A DNA stretch of 16,706 bases from CAZLLV01 sp964560325 (lineage in GTDB: Bacteria; Acidobacteriota; Thermoanaerobaculia; Multivoradales; DATKCC01): the NCBI GenBank assembly GCA_964560325.1, contig CAZLLV010000545.1, forward strand, positions 1-16,706, given 5' to 3'. Positions 6,126 to 11,525 of this stretch are shown here, piece by piece. Position 1 is the first letter of the stretch. Every line of letters begins with the position of its first letter. The notes below the pieces were generated by a model. That model did no database searches and had not been told where the DNA came from. It saw only the letters and a list, made by a program, of their open reading frames with translations. The position numbers were made by a program, and so were the translations under genes.

Positions 6126-7019
6126 ATGGCGGCGCGCGCGATCTGGAAGGGCGTGATCCGTTTCGGCGACGTGGAGCTGCCGGTCAAGCTCTACTCGGCC
6201 GTCGAGGACCAGAAGGTCCACTTCCGTCTGCTCGACGGGGAGGCGAGCGGCCGCGTGCAGCAGAAGATGGTCGCCTCGGCGAGCGGCGAGGAGGTCCCGC
6301 GCGAGGAGATCCGCCGGGGCTTCGAGGCCGATCCCGGCGTCTTCGTGGTGCTCGACGACGAGGAGGTCGAGGCCCTGCGCCCCGAGCCGTCGCGCGACAT
6401 CGACGTCACCCGTTTCGTGCCCGACGCGGAGATCGACCACCGCTGGTACGACCGCCCGTACTACCTCGGCCCCGACGGCGGAGACGACGTCGCCCGCGAC
6501 TACTTCGCGCTCGCCGAGGCGCTCGGCAAGCGCGGGCGCGAAGGGGTCGCCCGCTGGACGATGCGCAACAAGGAGTACGTCGGCGCGCTCCGCCCGGAGG
6601 GCGACCACCTGGCGCTCGTCTCGCTCCGGTACGCCGGCGAGGTGATCCCGACCTCCGCGCTCGAAGCGCCCGGCGGGCGGAAGCTCGAGCCGAAGGAGGT
6701 CGACATGGCCGGCGCGCTCGTCGAGGCGCTGGCCGACGACTTCGAGCCCGAGAGCTACCGCGACGAGTACCGCGACCGGGTGCTCGAGCTGATCGAGGCC
6801 AAGGCCGAAGGGCGCACGATCGAGCGGGCCGCGCCGGAGCCGGAGAAGGAAGAGACGGACGACCTCTCGGCCGCGCTCGAGGCGAGCCTCGCCGGCCTGA
6901 AGGGCGGCCAGGGGAAGAAGAAGGCGTCCCAGGCGAAGCCCGCGGCCAAGAGCAAGGCCGAGGGTAAGGCCAAGTCGAAGAGCAAGAGCAAGGCGAAGAG
7001 GGGGGCCTCCGGTGGCTAG
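6126..7019 (+). CDS. ku: Ku protein, non-homologous end joining (first copy, lysine-rich tail)
   Basis: A 297-residue bacterial Ku, which forms a ring around DNA ends and recruits LigD. Conserved blocks are AIWKGVIRFGDVELPVKLYS (5-24), VPREEIRRGFE, FVVLDDEEVEAL, YDRPYYLGPD (108-117), MRNKEYVGALRP (146-157), LRYAGEV and YRDEYRDRVLELIEAK. A short DDLSAALEASL (246-255) corresponds to the C-terminal segment that in Ku proteins contacts LigD. Residues 259-291 form an extended tail with 13 lysines, a feature that in some Ku proteins binds DNA and aids threading. AGGAGG in the preceding gene lies nine bases before the ATG. The gene overlaps the second ku by 8 nt. Confidence 0.95.
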   Translation: MAARAIWKGVIRFGDVELPVKLYSAVEDQKVHFRLLDGEASGRVQQKMVASASGEEVPREEIRRGFEADPGVFVVLDDEEVEALRPEPSRDIDVTRFVPDAEIDHRWYDRPYYLGPDGGDDVARDYFALAEALGKRGREGVARWTMRNKEYVGALRPEGDHLALVSLRYAGEVIPTSALEAPGGRKLEPKEVDMAGALVEALADDFEPESYRDEYRDRVLELIEAKAEGRTIERAAPEPEKEETDDLSAALEASLAGLKGGQGKKKASQAKPAAKSKAEGKAKSKSKSKAKRGASGG

Positions 7020-7902
7020 ATCCGCCAGCCGCCGCAAGCCGCGTGGCGAGGCGAAGGTCGACGCCGCGACCGCCCGCGCCCGCGCGTTCTGGTCGGGCAC
7101 CATCTCGTTCGGGCTGGTCAGCGTGCCGGTCTACCTCTACCCGGCGACCCGCCGCCACCGGGTGTCGCTGCGCATGCTGGGGCCGGAGGGCAAGCCGCTC
7201 TCGCGGCGCTACTTCAAGGGCGGCGACGACGCGGACGCCGACGAGGTTCCGTACGACCGGCTGGTTCGCGGCTTCGAGCTGCCGTCGGGCGAGTACGTGA
7301 CGGTCGAGGACGAGGAGCTCGGGGCGCTCGCGCCGGAGAAGTCGCGCGAGATCGACCTGCGCCGCTTCGTGCCGGCCGAGCAGGTGCCGCCGCTCTTCTT
7401 CGACCGGCCCTACTTCCTCACGCCGGCCGGCGAGTCGACCAAGGCGTACCGCCTCCTCGCCCAGACGATGGAGAAGACCGGGCGCGCCGGCATCGCGACC
7501 TTCGTCATGCGCGGCAAGGAGTACCTGGTGGCGATCCTCGCCGAAGCCGGCATCCTGCGCGCCGAGACGCTGCGCTTCGCCGGCGAGGTGCGCACGCCCG
7601 AGTCGATCGGCCTGCCGGAGAAGCCGGAGATCGAGCGCATGCACGTCAAGCGCTTCGAGAAGGCGATTCAGGCCCTGGAAGCGGACGCGCTCGACCCCTC
7701 CGAGCTCGAGGACCGCTATACCGCCCGGGTGGAGGCGCTGGTCGCCAAGAAGCGCAAGAAGGGGGAGGACGTGGTCGAGACGGCGGAGGCCGAGGAGGCC
7801 GGCGACGACGAGTCGTACGAGCCGACCGACCTGATGAACGTGCTCAAGTGGAGCTTGCGCCAGGCCGAGGGCGGCGGATCGGCGAAAGAAAATCGCGCGT
7901 AG
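7012..7902 (+). CDS. ku: Ku protein, non-homologous end joining (second copy)
   Basis: A 296-residue second Ku, clearly different from the first. A basic extension of about 23 residues precedes the core ARAFWSGTISFGLVSVPVYLY (23-43). Further family blocks are VEDEELGALAPEKSREIDL, FFDRPYFLTP, MRGKEYLVAILAEAG and LRFAGEVR. The C-terminus ends with PTDLMNVLKWSLRQAE, close to the conserved terminal Ku segment thought to bind LigD, and lacks the long lysine tail of the first copy. The GTG start (7012) overlaps the stop of the first ku within GTGGCTAG, with GAGGGGGG upstream, so synthesis is coupled in near-equal amounts. Two Ku genes in one operon suggest a heterodimer, as proposed for other bacteria with several Ku genes. 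LigD is not in the window. Confidence 0.95.
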   Translation: MARSASRRKPRGEAKVDAATARARAFWSGTISFGLVSVPVYLYPATRRHRVSLRMLGPEGKPLSRRYFKGGDDADADEVPYDRLVRGFELPSGEYVTVEDEELGALAPEKSREIDLRRFVPAEQVPPLFFDRPYFLTPAGESTKAYRLLAQTMEKTGRAGIATFVMRGKEYLVAILAEAGILRAETLRFAGEVRTPESIGLPEKPEIERMHVKRFEKAIQALEADALDPSELEDRYTARVEALVAKKRKKGEDVVETAEAEEAGDDESYEPTDLMNVLKWSLRQAEGGGSAKENRA

Positions 7903-8123
7903 CGCCGCTTTGTGACAGGATGCGATTCGCAGGAGCGGGAATCATGGCGTGCGCGCCACGGTTCTCCCATGCTGGCGACCGCGTGTGCCTGGGCACGGAG
8001 CCCGGGACCGGCCGCCGAAAACAGAACGAGCGGGACAGTCCCGCGGCAAACCAGAGTGTCGGTAGGAAGTCGTAGTCAGTTCGTCTCCCGACCCCGAGGT
8101 CTGCAAAAGAAAAAGGACGGAAG
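7903..8123 (+). other. 221-nt noncoding leader region of the cold-shock gene
   Basis: This is the largest gap in the window and no credible gene lies in it on either strand. It contains a perfect small hairpin, GCGGGA-CAG-TCCCGC (8030-8044), and an A-rich stretch before the ribosome site (8101-8117). TTGTGA at 7910-7915 could be a -35, but no -10 stands at the right distance, so I do not call a promoter. Long structured leaders are typical of cold-shock mRNAs and control their translation; that this one does so is inference. Confidence 0.4.
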
Positions 8124-8333
8124 ATGAGCACTACCGGCACCGTGAAGTGGTTCAACGACACCAAGGGCTTCGGCTTCATCACCCCAGAGGACGGCGGAAA
8201 GGATTGCTTCGTGCACCACTCCGCTATCCAGGGCGTCGGCTTCAAGAGCCTCGCCGAGGGTGAGCGGGTCGAATTCGACGTGGTCCAGGGCCAGAAGGGC
8301 CCGGCCGCGGAGAATGTCCGCAAGCTCGCCTGA
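8124..8333 (+). CDS. CspA-family cold-shock protein
   Basis: A 69-residue single OB-fold protein. It contains GTVKWFNDTKGFGFITPEDG (5-24) with RNP1-type KGFGFI, and DCFVHHSAI with RNP2-type FVHH, the two nucleic-acid-binding motifs of cold-shock domains. It binds single-stranded RNA/DNA and melts mRNA structure. AAGGA lies about seven bases before the ATG in an A-rich context, so translation is probably strong. It is monocistronic: a 221-nt leader region precedes it and a strong terminator follows 22 nt after the stop. Whether it is cold-induced or constitutive cannot be told. Confidence 0.97.
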   Translation: MSTTGTVKWFNDTKGFGFITPEDGGKDCFVHHSAIQGVGFKSLAEGERVEFDVVQGQKGPAAENVRKLA

Positions 8334-8355
8334 GCCACACTCAGGACCGAACGGA

Positions 8356-8395
8356 ACGGGCCGCTCCGGGAAACCGGGGCGGCCCGTTTTTATTT
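8356..8395 (+). terminator. strong intrinsic terminator of the cold-shock gene
   Basis: ACGGGCCGCTCCGG (8356-8369) pairs with CCGGGGCGGCCCGT (8374-8387) over 14 bp with one G-T wobble. A GAAA tetraloop closes the stem and TTTTATTT follows. This is a textbook rho-independent terminator. Confidence 0.95.
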
Positions 8396-8428
8396 GTTTC
8401 GCACGCGAAGCATGGCTGGGTGAGGGCG

Positions 8429-8704
8429 TCAGCAGGCTTCGCGGGTGTGGAAGAAGCGCAGAACGTGGATCGCCGTCTTCGCGAGCTCGTAGCGCATCTC
8501 GTAGGCGCCGATGACGAGGCGTCGAACGTCGCGCTGTTCGAAGCCGGGCAGAGACGGACCGAGTCGCGGGTGCGCAACAAGTTGCCGCACGGCGTTGCGG
8601 AGCGTCGTGACGGTGCGCAGAGCTGCCCTCGTGTCGTGCTGTGCCAGGAAGTCGTGAAGCCGGGCGAGATCGTCGACGGCCTCGGGGGTCCATCGAATCT
8701 TCAC
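8429..8704 (-). CDS. ParE/RelE-superfamily toxin
   Basis: A 91-residue protein starting MKIRWTPEAVDDLARLHDFL, the typical N-terminus of ParE-type toxins. A central RRLVIGAYEMRYEL (61-74) and terminal IHVLRFFHTRE (79-89) form the beta-strand core. ParE members poison DNA gyrase and RelE members cut mRNA; the sequence favours ParE but does not settle the target. The GTG start shares GTGA with the stop of the upstream antitoxin gene, so the toxin is coupled to its antidote. G+C looks slightly lower than the neighbours, in keeping with horizontal spread of such modules. Confidence 0.88.
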   Translation of the reverse strand: MKIRWTPEAVDDLARLHDFLAQHDTRAALRTVTTLRNAVRQLVAHPRLGPSLPGFEQRDVRRLVIGAYEMRYELAKTAIHVLRFFHTREAC

Positions 8705-8964
8705 GGTCGGGGCACGGGCTTGCGATCAGGAGAGCCCAGACCGTCGATCCACTCTTCGACTCGCTCGTGGTCGATCAGGCGGCCCTCGTCCGCGGACACC
8801 AGCGCCTCCCGGGTGAGCCGGTCTCGCTCCGCCTCCCGGTCGAGCCACTCTCCGACCGCTTCCTTCACGATCCAGCCGCGGGACCGCTCCAGGCGGTCGG
8901 CGTACCGGTCGAGCTTCTCGACGAACTCTCTGGGCAGGTGGGCCGTCACGGACTGAGTGGCCAT
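8701..8964 (-). CDS. ribbon-helix-helix (CopG/ParD-type) antitoxin
   Basis: An 87-residue protein. Residues 4-45 (QSVTAHLPREFVEKLDRYAD, then SRGWIVKEAVGEWLDRE) form a ribbon-helix-helix DNA-binding domain. The acidic, helical tail to residue 87 would wrap the toxin. AGGAG lies seven bases before the ATG. The gene precedes and overlaps the toxin by 4 nt, the classical antitoxin-first order. Autorepression is expected from family knowledge, and a fitting inverted repeat surrounds the -10-like box upstream (8979-9005). Confidence 0.88.
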   Translation of the reverse strand: MATQSVTAHLPREFVEKLDRYADRLERSRGWIVKEAVGEWLDREAERDRLTREALVSADEGRLIDHERVEEWIDGLGSPDRKPVPRP

Positions 8965-8978
8965 CACGATTCTCCTTT

Positions 8979-9005
8979 CGCTGCGACGTGCATCATACCG
9001 CAGCG
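8979..9005 (-). promoter_or_regulatory. promoter -10 box inside an inverted-repeat operator of the ParE/RHH module
   Basis: CGCTGCG (8979-8985) and its exact reverse complement CGCAGCG (8999-9005) flank 13 nt that contain TATGAT on the minus strand (8997-8992), a good -10 box, about 28 nt upstream of the antitoxin ATG. A repressor bound to the repeat would cover the promoter, which fits antitoxin autoregulation. No convincing -35 is present. Confidence 0.55.
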
Positions 9006-9035
9006 CGACGCTTCGGGCGATGTCCAGGAACCGGC

Positions 9036-10193
9036 TCAGGGACCCGCGCCGTTCACACCGCCGAACCACCGCCGGAGCACCTCCTCCGCCGGCTTGCCCT
9101 GTGGCGTGAAGCCGAGGTGGGGGTTGGGCTTGCCGCCGGGGATCGTCGGGTGCCACTTCCAGACGTAGACGCCGGCGAACCAGGGGCGGTCCCAGACGGC
9201 GCGGAAGAAGGCTTCGTAGGCGCGGGCCTGGAGCTCGAGGCCGGCTTCGGTGGCGGGAGATGCGGGTCGGCCGTGCCGCCGGTCCGGCCAAGTCCAGGGG
9301 TCGATGGCGGCGCCTTCGCGGCTCACGTAGCCGAGCTCGGTGAAGAGAATCGGCTTGCCGGTCTTCCGGTGCAGCGCTTCGAGCTGCGCGACGTGGGGCT
9401 GCCAGCCGGCGACCAGCTCTTCGACGGTCGGCATCGGCTCCTCGCTCAGCGGGAAGTAGGCCTGGACGCCGACGTAGTCGAGCGCGTCCCAGAAGGTCAC
9501 GTCCTCGATCTCGTGGTACCAGTTGGCCGCGTAGGTCAGCTCGCCCGAGTAGACCTCCCGCACCTCGCGGATGATCCGCCGCCAGTCGTCCGGCCGCTCC
9601 CGGACGGTGGCGTGGAGCTCGGTGCCGACGGCGTAAGCCGGAATCCCGAGCCGCTCGGCGAGGCGGGCGTAGTGGAGCGCCAGCTCGCGGTAGCTGTCGA
9701 ACCAAGCCCGCCAGTCCTCCTCGCTCCGCATCGCGATCTCGCCCCGCCAGACGCCGCCGCCCTGCTCGCGCAGCCAGACGTGCGGCTTGAGCAGGGTGCG
9801 GATGCCGCGCTCGCGGGCGAGGCGGGTCGTGACCTCCAGCCCCTCGTCGCGCTCCCCCCAGAAGACCCGGCCGGAGGTGACGAGCCGGACATGTGGGTCG
9901 TCGACGCGGGTCTGCCAGCCGAACGGCGTCTGGACGATCCAGTCGGCGCCGACGGCGACCAGCGAGTCGAAGTCCTCCGCCGTCACCTCCCGGGGGCCGG
10001 CGACCCAGGAGACCCCCTCGTGACGGGGCCGGGCACCGGGAATGGGTGGTTCGGCGCGAGCCGGCTCCACCTGGGCCACAGCGGAGGCGGTCGCGGGAGT
10101 GGTGGACGGGTCGGGCCGTTCCTCCGCTTGCCGCGCCGGACATCCGGCGAGGAGGAGCGCGGCGAGGGCGACACACGCCGTGAGGGGCGCCAT
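9036..10193 (-). CDS. GH113-like TIM-barrel glycoside hydrolase, predicted lipoprotein
   Basis: A 385-residue protein. The N-terminus is a lipoprotein signal with lipobox LLAGC (Cys18), then a Pro/Ala-rich linker to about residue 55 and a TIM-barrel domain. Strand-end motifs are EGVSWVAGP, LLKPHVWL (134-141), AVGTEL with the likely acid/base Glu192, WYHEIEDV, YVGVQAYFPL and LFTELGY with the likely nucleophile Glu286. This pattern resembles GH113 (beta-mannanase-type) and related clan A barrels; the substrate is not determinable. The mature protein would be membrane-anchored. There is no Shine-Dalgarno; instead TATACT lies eight bases before the ATG, suggesting a leaderless transcript. It lies between two toxin-antitoxin modules. 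Confidence 0.78.
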   Translation of the reverse strand: MAPLTACVALAALLLAGCPARQAEERPDPSTTPATASAVAQVEPARAEPPIPGARPRHEGVSWVAGPREVTAEDFDSLVAVGADWIVQTPFGWQTRVDDPHVRLVTSGRVFWGERDEGLEVTTRLARERGIRTLLKPHVWLREQGGGVWRGEIAMRSEEDWRAWFDSYRELALHYARLAERLGIPAYAVGTELHATVRERPDDWRRIIREVREVYSGELTYAANWYHEIEDVTFWDALDYVGVQAYFPLSEEPMPTVEELVAGWQPHVAQLEALHRKTGKPILFTELGYVSREGAAIDPWTWPDRRHGRPASPATEAGLELQARAYEAFFRAVWDRPWFAGVYVWKWHPTIPGGKPNPHLGFTPQGKPAEEVLRRWFGGVNGAGP

Positions 10194-10201
10194 GGCGCCG
10201 A

Positions 10202-10207
10202 AGTATA
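10202..10207 (-). promoter_or_regulatory. -10 box (TATACT) next to the start of the GH113-like gene
   Basis: TATACT on the minus strand ends 8 nt before the ATG at 10193, and the ATG has no Shine-Dalgarno. Transcription would start within a base or two of the ATG, giving a leaderless mRNA. A clear -35 at 16-18 nt is missing. Confidence 0.5.
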
Positions 10208-10297
10208 AAGAAGGGGCTTGGCAGGCGAGGGCCGACCGCCAAGGGCCGGGGAGCCGGAGCGGCGGTGCGGCTCAGTAACGCCGGTAGGCGGCGCGAT

Positions 10298-10723
10298 TCA
10301 GGAACCGGTATCGATCCCGAAGCGGTCGAGCACGATCCGGCTCAGCTCACGGAGGTCTTCCAGGTGATGGTCGAGGATCGCCTGGACGATCTTCGGGTCG
10401 ATCGAGGTGTACTCGTGCACGGCGACGTTTCGGAAGCCGGTCATGCGGCGGAGCCGGTCGGCCAGCTCCCGACCGACAATCCCTTGCCGCTCCAGCAGTG
10501 TAAAGGCCTCCGCGAGCGTTCCGGGGATGCCGTAACCTTCGGTCGCGACGACGTGGGTCGCCAGATCGATCGCGGCCTGTACGGCGCGCTGCAGGTTGAG
10601 CTCCTGGATGTCCTCCGCGTCCTGGCGCCGGAGGCCGCGGTCCGGATGGCGGACCTCGGCGATTCGGCGAAGACAGCGGTCGATCGAGCCGATCTTCGCC
10701 AAGACCACGTCCCGCTCAACCAC
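10298..10723 (-). CDS. hepT: HepT-type HEPN ribonuclease toxin
   Basis: A 141-residue all-helical protein with the HEPN signature Rx4HxY as RNVAVHEY (Arg98, His103, Tyr105), the active site of HepT/DUF86 RNases. By work on the Shewanella system, the partner MntA blocks the toxin by adding AMP units to this Tyr. The GTG at 10723 is chosen because it gives the normal HepT length, has GAGGGG upstream and overlaps the mntA stop by 8 nt; a longer reading to 10825 would lie wholly within mntA. Antitoxin-first order and coupling fit a functional toxin-antitoxin pair. All signature residues are intact. Confidence 0.88.
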   Translation of the reverse strand: MVERDVVLAKIGSIDRCLRRIAEVRHPDRGLRRQDAEDIQELNLQRAVQAAIDLATHVVATEGYGIPGTLAEAFTLLERQGIVGRELADRLRRMTGFRNVAVHEYTSIDPKIVQAILDHHLEDLRELSRIVLDRFGIDTGS

Positions 10724-11120
10724 CGGCTTCCCCTCGCGCCACGCGCTCGATGAGGCGCTTCTCGACCGGCCGCCGCGTGATGAGCAGGTCCTCTCGACGG
10801 GACGGGAGGAGGGTGGCGAACGCATGGCGGCGCGACGGATCGCGGTCGACCATCAGGCGCCCGTGTTTCAAGACCTGGTAACCGAGGAGAGGCGAGGCGC
10901 TGTCGAGGTCCACGAGGTCGACGGACCGACCGATCGCGGCCGCCGCGTCGGCCCCGAGCTCAGCGAGCTCCAGCGGCGACGGTGGCTCACGGAAGAGAAC
11001 CGCCACGTCGAGATCCGAGTCTGCCCGTACCCTCCCGTCGGCCTCCGAGCCGAACACCCACAGCGTCTCGACGCCGAAGCGCCGGTCAAGCAACTCGAGC
11101 ACCTGGTCGAGGGCGGGCAT
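10716..11120 (-). CDS. mntA: MntA-type minimal nucleotidyltransferase antitoxin
   Basis: A 134-residue protein with the nucleotidyltransferase motif GS-x10-DxD: Gly24-Ser25, then Asp36 and Asp38 (GSEADGR, DSDLDVAV). A DLVDLDSAS segment supplies the third acidic strand and GYQVLKHGRLM follows. This is the minimal NTase of the MntA/HepT pair, which AMPylates the HEPN toxin. Residues 100-134 form a basic helical tail. The ATG at 11120 has no Shine-Dalgarno, but TAAGAT lies seven bases before it, so a leaderless message is possible. It lies 46 nt downstream of the truncated antiporter on the same strand. Confidence 0.88.
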   Translation of the reverse strand: MPALDQVLELLDRRFGVETLWVFGSEADGRVRADSDLDVAVLFREPPSPLELAELGADAAAAIGRSVDLVDLDSASPLLGYQVLKHGRLMVDRDPSRRHAFATLLPSRREDLLITRRPVEKRLIERVARGEAGG

Positions 11121-11127
11121 ACGAGCG

Positions 11128-11133
11128 ATCTTA
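11128..11133 (-). promoter_or_regulatory. -10 box (TAAGAT) next to the mntA start
   Basis: TAAGAT on the minus strand ends 7 nt before the mntA ATG, which lacks a Shine-Dalgarno. It is consistent with a leaderless transcript for the toxin-antitoxin operon, separate from the upstream antiporter remnant. No clear -35 is seen. Confidence 0.45.
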
Positions 11134-11166
11134 CCCGGAGCCGGAACGGTCGAGGGCTCGCCGACG

Positions 11167-11499
11167 TCAGCGGCCGCTCCGGGCGGCGCGGTAGGAGAGC
11201 ACCGCCAGGGTGACCGCGTCAGCGGGGGCGACGATGCCGCCCATGCCCAGCACCGCCAGCAGGTTGAAGATGTTGCTGCCGCCCACGTTGCCGACCGCGA
11301 CCTCGGCCTGGCCCGACCACGCCGCGCCCACGCTCATCGCGAGCTCCGGCGCGCTGGTGCCGAAGGCGACGACGGTCAGGCCGATCACCAGCGGCGAGAT
11401 CCCGGCCGCCACCGCCAGCCGGGAGGCGCCCCGGACGAGGAGCTCGGCGCCGGCGATCAGGAACGCGCCGCCGAGGACGAAGAAGAGGATCGTGGACAT
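11167..11499 (-). pseudogene. N-terminal half of a Na+/Ca2+ antiporter (CaCA family), truncated
   Basis: A 110-residue reading frame. It begins MSTILFFVLGGAFLIAGAEL and contains one complete alpha-repeat: ISPLVIGLTVVAFGTSAPELAMS (34-56) and VGNVGGSNIFNLLAVLG. CaCA antiporters such as YrbG have about 320 residues and need two such repeats packed against each other. The second half is absent, and a short unrelated-looking tail (SYRAARSGR) ends at a TGA. Only 46 nt separate this stop from mntA, so the missing part is not in the window. It is most likely a remnant left by a deletion or insertion. A functional half-size protein that dimerises cannot be excluded, since the frame is open and uncorrupted. 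It follows the CorC pair by 26 nt, so it may once have been part of that cation-transport operon. Confidence 0.65.
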
Positions 11500-11525
11500 G
11501 GGTTCGGTCCCGGATTCGAGCTAGG

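Noticed and set aside
5813..6187. N-terminal extension of the TLC gene to 376 codons
   Set aside because: It would run antisense through the zinc-knuckle gene, which has clear Cys motifs and coupling to ku. The first membrane helix starts right at the ATG at 5812.
7910..7938. TTGTGA as a -35 for the cold-shock gene
   Set aside because: The sequences at 16-19 nt spacing (GAGCGG and similar) do not resemble a -10 box.
7844..8338. Minus-strand frame opposite the cold-shock gene
   Set aside because: The plus strand carries a complete cold-shock domain with ribosome site and terminator; the antisense frame has no motif.
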